The translations under genes and the position numbers were made by a program. Source: an uncultured Dehalococcoidia bacterium (lineage in GTDB: Bacteria; Chloroflexota; Dehalococcoidia; Lucifugimonadales; GCA-2712585). Taken from it: DNA of 64,000 nucleotides. Positions 26,551 to 34,062 of this stretch are shown here, one piece after another. Location of the stretch: positions 2,239,697-2,303,696 of the forward strand of contig OY282371.1 of the NCBI GenBank assembly GCA_958295715.1, written 5' to 3'. Below the pieces are notes generated by a model. The model was given only the letters and a program-made list of their open reading frames with translations, made no database searches and had not been told where the DNA came from. How positions within the stretch are numbered: position 1 is the first letter of the stretch; the number at the start of each line of letters is the position of its first letter.

Positions 26551-27300
26551 ATGTTAGTTTATTTGGATGAGAGCGGACATCCCCACCCGAACGATTCCTC
26601 CAATCGTCCAGTCATCGTAGCGGTGTGCATTGAAGAGCGTGAAACTCGAAGGGTAGCCGGACGACTCCACGGACTAAAAAGGGACGTGCTTGGGCAAGAA
26701 CGGATGGAGATGAAGGGTGTAAGGTTGTTAAACCGCTCGACTTTTCGCCGCCGCCCCGACGTAGTGGCCTTTGTTGAGGAGTTCTTCAGCGCGCTATTGA
26801 ACCTTCCAATTACAGTGTTCGCCGTGATAATGGATCACCCGGTCACGGCGCCGGATCCCAACGATACACTATTGCCAGATCGGTTCCGCTTTTTAGTGCA
26901 ACGGATTCAATTGCTTGCCGAATCCAAAGAGGAAATGGCCACGCTGCTATTCGACGGCCCAGCGGGCCAACTAGGTGGCCTATCCTACAAATTTGGGGGA
27001 TTTCTATATCGTTCTGAAGAGGGGCGCTCATATGTGAATATCACGGATACCCCATTCTTTGGGGACTCAAAGGCGTCAACTGGAGTGCAGATTGCAGATA
27101 TGATTGCCTCGGTAATCCGGCAGTATGAAGAAGCGGAGCTATACAGGCATGTCCTCCCCAGAGACACTTTTCTATTGGCCATAAGGCGGTATCACCGTAT
27201 CATTGAGCAAAAGACCATCGATCAGATGAGCCATGATGGTTACCACAGGCCGGGGTTGTACCGGATGCCTGCCGAACAGGGAACGATGTTCGGAGCGTAG
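26551..27300 (+). CDS. DUF3800-domain protein
   Basis: A 249-aa protein with the DUF3800 hallmarks: MLVYLDESGHPHPND at the N-terminus (the YxDESG motif), VIVAVCIEERE, a MEMKG element near residue 50, MDHPVTAPDPNDT, LLFDGPAGQL and the C-terminal GVQIADMIASVIRQYEE. DUF3800 is thought to have an RNase-H-like fold and occurs around mobile elements; its function is not established. ATG at 26551 is preferred because GGAG sits seven bases upstream. The gene is clearly poorer in G+C than its neighbours, suggesting acquisition. Its last 17 codons lie inside the right copy of a 177-bp repeat, and the left copy carries the same C-terminal codons, so an earlier copy appears to have been lost by recombination. 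Confidence 0.87.
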   Translation: MLVYLDESGHPHPNDSSNRPVIVAVCIEERETRRVAGRLHGLKRDVLGQERMEMKGVRLLNRSTFRRRPDVVAFVEEFFSALLNLPITVFAVIMDHPVTAPDPNDTLLPDRFRFLVQRIQLLAESKEEMATLLFDGPAGQLGGLSYKFGGFLYRSEEGRSYVNITDTPFFGDSKASTGVQIADMIASVIRQYEEAELYRHVLPRDTFLLAIRRYHRIIEQKTIDQMSHDGYHRPGLYRMPAEQGTMFGA

Positions 27301-27424
27301 AAAAGTAGAGAGCCAGCAATAGCTTCCGCAGGAAGCTACGCCCGGCTCTCACAGTTCCACCTTACTACAATGTAGCGCCGACGTCAACGGCCGGGATAGA
27401 CTATAATGGCGGCATGGGGAGGGA
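27248..27424 (+). repeat. Right copy of the 177-bp direct repeat, ending inside tRNA-Ser
   Basis: Includes the DUF3800 3' end, the hairpin GAGAGCC ... GGCTCTC with inner AGCTTCC-GCA-GGAAGCT, TATAAT at 27402-27407 and the first seven bases of tRNA-Ser (GGAGGGA). Identity with the left copy stops there. The TATAAT is placed to drive the tRNA. Confidence 0.85.
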
Positions 27425-27504
27425 TGGCCGAGTGGACTATGGCGGCGGTCTTGAAAACCGCTTCTCGACTTGTCGGGACGTGGGTTCGAATCCCACTCCC
27501 TCCG
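27418..27504 (+). tRNA. tRNA-Ser (anticodon TGA)
   Basis: Acceptor GGAGGGA pairs with TCCCTCC at 27497-27503; discriminator G at 27504; CCA is encoded at 27505-27507. The anticodon stem-loop is GCGGT-CTTGAAA-ACCGC. A long variable arm is present, as expected for tRNA-Ser; 87 bases. Confidence 0.96.
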
Positions 27505-27661
27505 CCAGCGCATATCCTCGCCCGCTCCCCAAGGCGAACTAATCGATAACTCAAGCGGCCCAGAGTCCGGGTTCGTGGGAGACTAAAGCCCTTCAGCCCT
27601 TCGCTGCGTTGTGGGATAATGGGCGCCGGAACGTCGCTTGACGGGGAAGGGTTTCGACACG

Positions 27662-29353
27662 GTGACAACTCAACGGGAAGCGTCCAGGGAGCCGGCGGCC
27701 ACCGACTTCATCAGAAGCCTGGTGCAGGCCGACTCGGAGTCCGGCAAGTTCGGGGGGCGAGTGGCCACGCGGTTCCCGCCGGAGCCTAACGGCTACCTGC
27801 ATATCGGTCACGCCAAGTCGGCCCTGCTCAACTTCAGCATCGCCGCGGAGAACGGCGGCCCCTGCCACCTGCGCTTCGACGACACCAACCCCACCAGGGA
27901 GGAGGAGGAGTACGTCCGCGCCATTCAGGAGGACCTCCGGTGGCTGGGGCTGGACTGGGGCGACCACCTCTACTACGCCTCCGACTACTTCGACCAGCTT
28001 TACGACTACGCGGAGCGGCTCATCAGGAAGGGCAGGGCCTACGTCTGCGGCCTGAGCCAGGAGGAGGCGCGGCGATACAGGGGCGACTACACGGAGCCGG
28101 GCAGGCCCAGCCCTTTCAGGGATAGGCCTGTGGAGGAGAACCTGGACCTGTTCCGGCGCATGAGGGCGGGGGAATTTGAGAACGGCTCCATGTCGCTGAG
28201 GGCCAAGATTGACATGACCTCCGGCAACCTGAATCTCAGGGACCCGGTGCTCTACCGGATACTTAACGTCCCCCACCAGCGCACCGGCGACCGGTGGCCC
28301 ATCTATCCCACCTACGACTTCGCCCACGGGCAATCGGACTCCATAGAGGGGATAACCCATTCCATCTGCACCCTGGAGTTCGAAGACCATCGCCCACTCT
28401 ACGATTGGCTCATTGACGAGTTGGAGATACCCCATCCCCAGCAGATAGAGTTCGCCCGCCTCAACCTGACCCACACGGTGATGAGCAAGCGGAAGCTGTT
28501 GGAGTTGGTGGAAAGCGGCGCCGTGACGGGGTGGGACGACCCCCGGATGCCGACCCTGTCGGCCATGCGGCGGCGGGGCTTCACTCCCGCGGCCCTGCGG
28601 GTCTTCTGCGAGCGCATAGGCGTGGCCAGGCGGGGCAACACCGTTGAAATGGCCATGCTTGAGCACTGCGTGCGGGAGGACCTCAACCGAACGGCCCGCC
28701 GGGTTATGGGGGTCCTCAACCCCCTCCGCGTGGTCATTGAGAACTACCCGGAGGGCCTGGTGGAAGAAATGGAGGCCATAAACAACCCGGAGGACCCGTC
28801 CATGGGTTCCCGCAAGGTTCCCTTCTCAAAAGAGCTTTACATAGAGCGGGAGGACTTTCAGGAGGAGCCGCCGCCAAAGTTCTACCGCCTGGCCCCGGGC
28901 CGGGAGGTGCGCCTTCGCTACGCCTATCTGATACGGTGCGTCGGCGTGGAGAAGGACCCGGAGACGGGGGAGGTGACGGCCTTGCGATGCGTCTACGACC
29001 CGGAGAGCCGGGGCGGCCAGGCCCCCGATGGCCGCAGGGTGCGGGGAACCATCCACTGGGTGTCGGCCCCCCATTCCATTGGCGCCGAGGCCCGCCTCTA
29101 CGACCACCTGTTCACCGCCGAAAAGCCGGAGGACACCGCCGGCGTCAACCCCAACTCCCTGGTCGTCGTGACGTCGTGCCGCCTGGAGCCCAGCCTGGCC
29201 GACGCCGAGCCGGGAACGCCGTACCAGTTCGAGCGCATAGGCTACTTCTGCGTAGACGCCGCCGATTCCTTCCCGGGCGCCCCGGTGTTCAACCGCACGG
29301 TGGCCCTGCGCGACTCGTGGGGCAGGCGGCGACGTCAGGTTCCAAAAGGTTGA
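27662..29353 (+). CDS. glnS: Glutaminyl-tRNA synthetase
   Basis: Class I synthetase charging tRNA-Gln, about 563 aa. The HIGH motif is in [19 protein letters not shown] near residue 36, and the KMSKS-equivalent is [10 protein letters not shown] near 270. [15 protein letters not shown] and [20 protein letters not shown] distinguish GlnRS from GluRS; the C-terminal beta-barrel anticodon-binding region ([15 protein letters not shown] onward) is the GlnRS type. GTG at 27662 is preferred over the TTG at 27638 because GAAGGG precedes it. GATAAT at 27615-27620 is a likely -10. Confidence 0.94.
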   Translation: MTTQREASREPAATDFIRSLVQADSESGKFGGRVATRFPPEPNGYLHIGHAKSALLNFSIAAENGGPCHLRFDDTNPTREEEEYVRAIQEDLRWLGLDWGDHLYYASDYFDQLYDYAERLIRKGRAYVCGLSQEEARRYRGDYTEPGRPSPFRDRPVEENLDLFRRMRAGEFENGSMSLRAKIDMTSGNLNLRDPVLYRILNVPHQRTGDRWPIYPTYDFAHGQSDSIEGITHSICTLEFEDHRPLYDWLIDELEIPHPQQIEFARLNLTHTVMSKRKLLELVESGAVTGWDDPRMPTLSAMRRRGFTPAALRVFCERIGVARRGNTVEMAMLEHCVREDLNRTARRVMGVLNPLRVVIENYPEGLVEEMEAINNPEDPSMGSRKVPFSKELYIEREDFQEEPPPKFYRLAPGREVRLRYAYLIRCVGVEKDPETGEVTALRCVYDPESRGGQAPDGRRVRGTIHWVSAPHSIGAEARLYDHLFTAEKPEDTAGVNPNSLVVVTSCRLEPSLADAEPGTPYQFERIGYFCVDAADSFPGAPVFNRTVALRDSWGRRRRQVPKG

Positions 29354-29408
29354 CAACACGGCCCTTTGGAACGAATCTATACCAACCACCGCAGAAAGGA
29401 CTTCTATA

Positions 29409-30164
29409 ATGTACACAACCGACATGTACGAGGGCATGATTGCCGAGACCATCACCCTTGAGGGTCACAAGGGCGACAACATTAACGCCTACTTCGCCCG
29501 GCCCCTTGGCCCCGGCCCATTCCCCGGCGTAGTTCTGGTGCACCACATACCGGGCTGGGACGAGTGGTACAAGGAGGCCACCCGCAAGTTTGCCCACCAC
29601 GGCTACGCGGCCCTCTGCCCCAACCTCTACTTCAGAGACGGCCACGGCTCGGCGGAGGACGTGGCGGCCCTGGTTCGCAGCAAGGGCGGCGTTTCCGACG
29701 CGCAGGTTATTGACGACGCCGTGGCGGCCAGGGACCACCTCCGCGGCCTGCCCAACGCCAACGGCAAGGTGGGCCTCATTGGGACCTGCTCGGGGGGACG
29801 CCACACCTTCCTCATAGCGTGCAGCGTCACCGGCTTCGACGCCGCGGTGGACTGCTGGGGCGGGAACGTGGTGATGTCTAAGGACGCCCTCACTCCTAAG
29901 CAGCCCGTGGCCCCCATAGACCTGACCGCGGACCTCTCCTGCCCCCTCTTGGGTCTGTTCGGTGAGGATGACCAGTCGCCGCCCCCCGCTCAGGTGGCCC
30001 AGCACGAGGAGGAGTTGAAGAAGCACGGCAAGGAGTATGAGTTCCACATGTACCCCAACGCGGGCCACGGCTTCTTCTACTACGACAAGCCCATGTACCG
30101 CCAGGAGCAGGCCGTGGACGGTTGGCAGAAGGTCCTGTCCTTCTTTGGCAGGCATTTGAAGTAG
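29409..30164 (+). CDS. Dienelactone hydrolase family protein
   Basis: A 251-aa alpha/beta hydrolase of the dienelactone hydrolase family. The nucleophile Cys is in LIGTCSGGRHTFL near residue 123, the acid in LFGEDDQSPPP near 180, and the base His in YPNAGHGFFYYDK near 217; PGVVLVHHIPGWDEWYKE near 39 forms the oxyanion region. The substrate is unknown: no other ring-cleavage genes are nearby, and many family members are generalist carboxylesterases. ATG at 29409 follows AGAAAGGACTTCTATA. A small conserved gene follows about 100 bases downstream in the same direction. Confidence 0.91.
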   Translation: MYTTDMYEGMIAETITLEGHKGDNINAYFARPLGPGPFPGVVLVHHIPGWDEWYKEATRKFAHHGYAALCPNLYFRDGHGSAEDVAALVRSKGGVSDAQVIDDAVAARDHLRGLPNANGKVGLIGTCSGGRHTFLIACSVTGFDAAVDCWGGNVVMSKDALTPKQPVAPIDLTADLSCPLLGLFGEDDQSPPPAQVAQHEEELKKHGKEYEFHMYPNAGHGFFYYDKPMYRQEQAVDGWQKVLSFFGRHLK

Positions 30165-30265
30165 AGGGATAGGGACGGAACCCCGGCTGTAATAAGAAAC
30201 GGGTTGCCCGCGGCCAAGGGATTTCCCTGGGGCTTGCCCAACGTTTGGATAGGGAGAAAAGAGCG

Positions 30266-30523
30266 ATGTGCACCATGATAGTTGAAACGGCCCCCATATC
30301 GGGCTGCGGCAAGGGGGCCGGGGGATGGTTCAAGCTGAACCAGGTTAACGTGTCCTACGACCACCCCTTCCACGCGCCCCTTGACCACGCCCTGAACATC
30401 GACTTTGTGGACAAGGCGGCTGGCCCCGGGGCGCGGGTGGCCGTTGAGCTAGACGCCGAGTCGGCCCGCCGGCTGGTGCGGTCCATCGAGGCCGCCCTGG
30501 AGCAGGGGAAGGGTTATCACTAG
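30266..30523 (+). CDS. Small conserved protein, possibly DUF6295
   Basis: An 85-aa protein beginning MCTMIVETAPISGCGKGAGG, with VNVSYDHPFHAPLDHALNIDF in the middle and RVAVELDAESARRLVRSIE at the end. From memory this resembles proteins annotated DUF6295; not verified. ATG at 30266 is chosen because GGGAG lies nine bases upstream; a TTG at 30245 would add seven residues. Histidines in the central segment could bind metal, but that is speculation. Downstream of the dienelactone hydrolase, probably same transcript. Confidence 0.75.
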   Translation: MCTMIVETAPISGCGKGAGGWFKLNQVNVSYDHPFHAPLDHALNIDFVDKAAGPGARVAVELDAESARRLVRSIEAALEQGKGYH

Positions 30524-30531
30524 GCGGCCGG

Positions 30532-30546
30532 CCCCCCCCCCCCCCC
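30532..30546. repeat. Homopolymer of 15 C residues
   Basis: A run of 15 C (GCC then C tract) lies right after the stop of the preceding gene and marks the left border of the lower-GC island. Such a tract is slippage-prone, and its length in the assembly may be unreliable. Confidence 0.9.
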
Positions 30547-30583
30547 GCGCCGCGCCGCCGGCGACCTTCAGGCAACAATATAC

Positions 30584-30612
30584 TTGACACACGTAGCCAT
30601 ATAGGGTACAAG
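30584..30612 (+). promoter_or_regulatory. Promoter of the transposase-fragment/methyltransferase island
   Basis: TTGACA at 30584-30589, 17-base spacer, TACAAG at 30607-30612, 30 bases before the GTG at 30642. Confidence 0.55.
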
Positions 30613-30641
30613 CACGTTATCAAAGTTTAAGAGTTGCTATC

Positions 30642-31067
30642 GTGAAGTTGGCCAACCCACTGGAAATCGCACAGACCTTTGACAGTGAGGATAAGTGCAT
30701 TGAGCATCTGGCTGCTATTCGGTGGCCCAAAGGTCCGGTTTGCCCGAAGTGTGCAGGCTTTAAGCGCATCAACTATATTGCAGGCTGGCGGGTATGGTGG
30801 TGCGGTGACTGCAAACGACAGTTCAGCGTCAAAGTAGGCACCATCTTTGAGGAAAGCAAATTGCCCCTGCGGAAGTGGTTTATGGCTATCTGGTTGCTCA
30901 CCAGCCATAAGAAAGGCATCAGTTCACACCAATTGGCCCGTGAAATCGGCGTTACCCAAAAGACGGCGTGGCTTATCTTGGGTCGCTTGCGGGAAGCAAT
31001 GCCGATGCTGAGCGATTGTGGGGAGGATTATGATGACGGATTCCCATCGCGTTCTGCTGGAGTTTGA
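30642..31067 (+). CDS. Truncated IS1595-family transposase (zinc ribbon and HTH only)
   Basis: A 141-aa product matching only the N-terminal part of IS1595-type transposases: the zinc ribbon CPKCAGFKRINYI ... WWCGDCKRQFSV (residues about 33-66), the linker GTIFEESKLPLRKWFMAIWL and the helix-turn-helix region KKGISSHQLAREIGVTQKTAW. Typical relatives are about 300 aa and continue into an ISXO2-like DDE domain, which is absent: the reading frame diverges after LREAMPML. GTG start at 30642. Its last codons overlap the start of the methyltransferase gene. It may be a relic, or a retained DNA-binding protein. Confidence 0.8.
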   Translation: MKLANPLEIAQTFDSEDKCIEHLAAIRWPKGPVCPKCAGFKRINYIAGWRVWWCGDCKRQFSVKVGTIFEESKLPLRKWFMAIWLLTSHKKGISSHQLAREIGVTQKTAWLILGRLREAMPMLSDCGEDYDDGFPSRSAGV

Positions 31068-31980
31068 CCAAGCGCTAACCGCCGCCGTGCGGCCAGAGAC
31101 GCCGCAGGTATTTATTAATCTGGTGACCGGCGACTGCATTGAAAAACTGCCGGAAATAGACGCCGAGAGCGTTCATTTGATAGTCACAGACCCGCCATAT
31201 TACCTGGATGGACTTGATACCGACTGGCGCAAAGGCACGGGCGAAACTCCCCGCGCCACCGGGGCGGTTGGTGGCTTGCCAGTCGGTATGAAGTTTGACC
31301 CGAAACAGGGACGTGACCTGCAAGCTTTTATGGAGCAGACCGGCGCCCTGATGCTGGATGCTTTAGTGCCGGGTGGTTTTGCGGTGGTGTTTAGCCAGCC
31401 CCGATTAGCGCATCGCATGGCGGCGGGGTTGGAAGACGCCGGGTTTGAGATTCGGGATTTGTTCGCTTGGCATTTTACCCAGCGGGCGCAGCCTAAAGCA
31501 TTTCGGATGGAACACTTCATTGATCGTATGGACAAGTCGCCTATGGAGAAGAAACAACTAAAACGGCAGCTGCGAGGGCGCAGGACCCCACAGTTACGGC
31601 CTCAGTTTGAGGCAATGGTGTTGGCTCAGAAACCCCGGCAAGGCACATTCTTTGATAATTATCTACTGTATAGGACTGGCTTGATTGACACCGGTGTAAC
31701 ACTGGATGGGAAGGCTCCATCAACCGTTATGACGGTGGAGAAACCGCAGAAGGGCAAAAATAACGGTCACATGACAGTCAAACCCGTGCGACTGATAGAG
31801 CATCTAATACGACTGTTTTCGGAACCGGGGCAAGTAGTGCTGGATCCGTTCCTGGGCAGTGGCACAACGGCAATAGCAGCCCATCGGACGGGCCGGGCTT
31901 GCATCGGTATCGAAATTAACTCAGACTACATCAATATCGCCGAAGAGCGATTGGAAGAGCTATTGCAGGAGGCGCAATAA
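31033..31980 (+). CDS. Adenine-specific DNA methyltransferase, beta class
   Basis: A 315-aa predicted N6-adenine or N4-cytosine DNA methyltransferase. Catalytic motif IV is VTDPPYYLDG near residue 52, and the SAM-binding motif I is VLDPFLGSGTTAIAA near 275, followed by CIGIEINSDYINIAEERL. The catalytic-first order makes it a beta-class enzyme; DPPY fits adenine methylation. The target recognition region lies between (around HFTQRAQPKAFRMEHFIDRM). ATG at 31033 has GGAGG six bases upstream; GTG 31018 and ATG 31030 are alternatives. The stop overlaps the next start (TAATG). G+C is lower than the surroundings, a sign of transfer. No restriction endonuclease is recognisable beside it. Confidence 0.9.
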   Translation: MTDSHRVLLEFDQALTAAVRPETPQVFINLVTGDCIEKLPEIDAESVHLIVTDPPYYLDGLDTDWRKGTGETPRATGAVGGLPVGMKFDPKQGRDLQAFMEQTGALMLDALVPGGFAVVFSQPRLAHRMAAGLEDAGFEIRDLFAWHFTQRAQPKAFRMEHFIDRMDKSPMEKKQLKRQLRGRRTPQLRPQFEAMVLAQKPRQGTFFDNYLLYRTGLIDTGVTLDGKAPSTVMTVEKPQKGKNNGHMTVKPVRLIEHLIRLFSEPGQVVLDPFLGSGTTAIAAHRTGRACIGIEINSDYINIAEERLEELLQEAQ

Positions 31981-32291
31981 TGTCTGGCATACGTCCGAAA
32001 CAACTCGCCCGGATGGGGCAATTCCATTTGGAGGAGGCCGTGCTAGACGTCCTATTGGAAGCGAAGCACGAGGGCGATTGCATCGGAGCAGCCGAAATTA
32101 GTCGGCGGGCTGGCATATTTCGGGAACGGGGCGTCGTGGACATTATGAACGACGCCATCGCTACCGGGGTGCTGGTAAAGTTGACTGACGAAGGCAAAGT
32201 ACGTCGGTGTCAGCAGCATGACACCCAACGCGGCGGCTGGGAACTCACGGAGTCGGAGTTTGAGCTACGGCGAGATGTCGTGCGTCAGTAG
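31980..32291 (+). CDS. Small winged-helix-like protein coupled to the methyltransferase
   Basis: A 103-aa protein translated from an ATG at 31980 that overlaps the methyltransferase stop. MGQFHLEEAVLDVLLEAKHEG, then IGAAEISRRAGIFRERGVVD and DAIATGVLVKLTDEGKVRR follow the helix-helix-wing rhythm of a winged-helix DNA-binding domain. I do not recognise the family. Possible roles are a controller of the methyltransferase, an antirestriction or targeting subunit, or a remnant of a restriction enzyme; none is shown by sequence. Lower G+C like its neighbours. Confidence 0.72.
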   Translation: MSGIRPKQLARMGQFHLEEAVLDVLLEAKHEGDCIGAAEISRRAGIFRERGVVDIMNDAIATGVLVKLTDEGKVRRCQQHDTQRGGWELTESEFELRRDVVRQ

Positions 32292-32336
32292 GCCGTTACC
32301 AACCCAGTATCCAAGTTGGCGATAGCTGGCGCCGCT

Positions 32337-32490
32337 CCCCCTCCCGTCATTCCCGCGAAGGCGGGAAGGGCACGCGTGCCCATTTAGTTTTGAAGAGCGC
32401 TGGTTCTCCGTTGCAGGCTTTATGGATTCCCGCCCCCTTCCCCATCCGTCATTCCCGCGCAGGCGGGAATCCATCTTTCCTACCCCCCGC
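32337..32490. repeat. Composite palindromic repeat (hairpin A + hairpin B + tail) and a second hairpin A
   Basis: Hairpin A GTCATTCCCGCGAAGGCGGG at about 32345-32366 runs straight into hairpin B GGGCACGCGTGCCC and the tail TTTAGTTTTGAAGAGCGCTG. A further hairpin A lies at about 32448-32472. Marks the right border of the lower-GC island. Confidence 0.85.
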
Positions 32491-32539
32491 CATGCGCCCC
32501 GCGGCTTAAAAGTGGTAGACTGTGGTGGAAGGGGGACCC

Positions 32540-32824
32540 TTGAAGGTAACCGTGCGATTCTTTGCCCTCTACCGCGAACGGGCCGGGACGGCCCGGGGCT
32601 GTTTCACCCTGTCGCCGGGGGCCACCCTGGGGCAGCTGGTGGAGACGGTGCGAGGCCGGTATCCGGACCTGGCGCCGCCCCACGTGGAGGTGGTCGCCGC
32701 GGTGAACACGGAGTACGCCGAGGCCGGCGTCGTTCTTCAGGATGGCGACGAGGTCGCCCTCATACCCCCGGTTAGCGGCGGCGGACGACCGGGGCCGCCG
32801 GCGTTCGCGGGCAGGGACCATTGA
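32540..32824 (+). CDS. moaD: MoaD-like molybdopterin synthase small subunit with C-terminal extension
   Basis: Ubiquitin-like sulfur carrier of molybdenum cofactor synthesis, 94 aa from the TTG at 32540 (LKVTVRFFALYRERAG), chosen because AAGGGGG sits seven bases upstream. The fold is clear: ATLGQLVETVRGRYP and GVVLQDGDEVALIPPVSGGG. MoaD normally ends in Gly-Gly, which is adenylated and thiocarboxylated; here GGG is followed by RPGPPAFAGRDH, so the diglycine is not terminal. Either the protein is processed by a protease, as reported for some related carriers, or the 3' end has been altered. moaE follows 94 bases downstream. Confidence 0.85.
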   Translation: MKVTVRFFALYRERAGTARGCFTLSPGATLGQLVETVRGRYPDLAPPHVEVVAAVNTEYAEAGVVLQDGDEVALIPPVSGGGRPGPPAFAGRDH

Positions 32825-32918
32825 ATAGTAGGCTTTCCAGCGCAAGGGGCAATCCAGCGCCGAGAGTTTTTGGGTTGTGGAGGCTGCGCCCTAAAACGCT
32901 CTCGGGTAGAGGCGGGAG

Positions 32919-33401
32919 ATGATAGAGATAACACGCCAAGCCATCGACCCTCAGCCGGTCACCGCCTCGGTGCGCAGGGACAGCAACGGCGCGGTGGTGA
33001 CCTTTTTGGGCGTCACCCGTCGCCACTCCATGGGCAAGGCGGTCCTGTATCTGGAGTATGAAGCCTACGAGCCCATGGCCCTCAAGGAGTTGGCGAAGAT
33101 AGGCCGGGAGGTTGGCTCCCGGTGGGGCCTTCAGGACGTGGCCATAGTCCACCGCGTGGGCCGGCTGGAGATAGAGGACGTGAGCCTGGTTGTGGCGGTG
33201 GCCTCCCCTCACCGCCGGGAGGCCTTCGAGGCCTGCCAGTACGTTGTGGACCGCATCAAGGAGACGGTCCCCATATGGAAGAAAGAGGTGTTCGAGGATG
33301 GGGCGGTATGGGTGGGATGCCAGTCCCACGAGCCCTCCGGGGCCGGGGCGCGTTCCGCCGAGGACCGGCCCGTTCCCGCCTCCCAAGCCTCCGGGGACTA
33401 G
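32919..33401 (+). CDS. moaE: Molybdopterin synthase catalytic subunit MoaE
   Basis: Large subunit of molybdopterin synthase, 160 aa. GAVVTFLGVTRRHSMGKAVLYLEYEAYEPMA near residue 25 is the signature in two parts; VAIVHRVGRLEIEDVSLVVAVASPHR near 75 and the catalytic-lysine region VDRIKETVPIWKKEVFEDG near 110 complete it. The C-terminal 25 residues are low-complexity. ATG at 32919 with GGCGGGAG upstream. It works with MoaD immediately upstream to insert the dithiolene sulfurs into precursor Z. Confidence 0.95.
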   Translation: MIEITRQAIDPQPVTASVRRDSNGAVVTFLGVTRRHSMGKAVLYLEYEAYEPMALKELAKIGREVGSRWGLQDVAIVHRVGRLEIEDVSLVVAVASPHRREAFEACQYVVDRIKETVPIWKKEVFEDGAVWVGCQSHEPSGAGARSAEDRPVPASQASGD

Positions 33402-33519
33402 GACGCGCGAGACGTCGACGACTTCCAAAGGCTTCTTGGGCGTTCTCGGCCCCTGGACTGGAAGGGGGCGAGTGGTATGGCCGCCGTGACTCGCGTAGTT
33501 CCACTGGCGTAATTTGAGA

Positions 33520-33665
33520 CGGGAAGATGGATTCCCGCCTTCGCGGGAAGGGCACGCGTGCCCGCTTAGTTTTGAAGAGCGTCGGTTCCATGCTGATGGC
33601 TTCCTGCGATTCCCGCCTTCGCGGGAAGGGCACGCGTGCCCGCCTAGTTTTGAAGAGCGTCGGTT
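33520..33665. repeat. Two direct copies of the composite palindromic repeat
   Basis: Each copy is GATTCCCGCCTTCGCGGGAA joined to GGGCACGCGTGCCC and YTTAGTTTTGAAGAGCGTCG; starts are near 33530 and 33609. They sit between moaE and the 5S rRNA promoter. Confidence 0.88.
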
Positions 33666-33683
33666 CCTTCCCGTAATAGCCCC

Positions 33684-33712
33684 TTGATTCATCGCTAAAC
33701 TTCATGCATAAT
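33684..33712 (+). promoter_or_regulatory. Promoter of the 5S rRNA gene
   Basis: TTGATT at 33684-33689, 17-base spacer, CATAAT at 33707-33712, ending about 14 bases before the mature 5S 5' end. Confidence 0.65.
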
Positions 33713-33726
33713 AGACGCTTACGCTT

Positions 33727-33846
33727 TCCCTGGTGGTTAGAGCGAGGTGGACCCACCCGTTCCCATCCCGAACACGGAAGTGACACGCCTCAGCGCAGAC
33801 GATACTGCTCTGGTGACAGGGTGGGAAAATAGGCCACTGCCAGGGA
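33727..33846 (+). rRNA. rrf: 5S ribosomal RNA, unlinked from 16S and 23S
   Basis: The ends pair as helix I (TCCCTGG at 33727 with CCAGGGA at 33840-33846). Internal motifs are typical: ACCCGTTCCCATCCCGAACACGG region and the loop E/helix IV segment ending in AGGGTGGGAAAATAGGC. Length 120. No 16S or 23S gene flanks it; moaE is upstream and clpC downstream. A T7 run follows at 33851-33857 and may end transcription. Confidence 0.95.
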
Positions 33847-33929
33847 AGTGTTTTTTTGAGGGACAAGCCGGAATTTCGCTGCCCGGCCTCCCTTCCCACG
33901 AAAAGGGCCGCAATAACAGGGCCATCGCC

Positions 33930-33958
33930 TTTACACACTCAGCCGCTGAACCTATAAT
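33930..33958 (+). promoter_or_regulatory. Promoter of clpC
   Basis: TTTACA at 33930-33935, 17-base spacer, TATAAT at 33953-33958, about 105 bases before the clpC start. No CtsR-type operator was recognised. Confidence 0.68.
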
Positions 33959-34062
33959 TAGAGGAGCAGTGGCCCACAAGCGTCCATGCGGCGCGCCAAA
34001 CCGGCCTGAAGGCCGTAAACGCCGAGGGGTTTTAGCCCCATTTAGCTCTGAGGGATAAGCCA

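Noticed and set aside
26344-27504. Prophage or integrative element attachment at tRNA-Ser
   Set aside because: There is no integrase, and the duplicated sequence covers the 5' end and promoter of the tRNA rather than the usual 3' end; tandem gene duplication explains it better.
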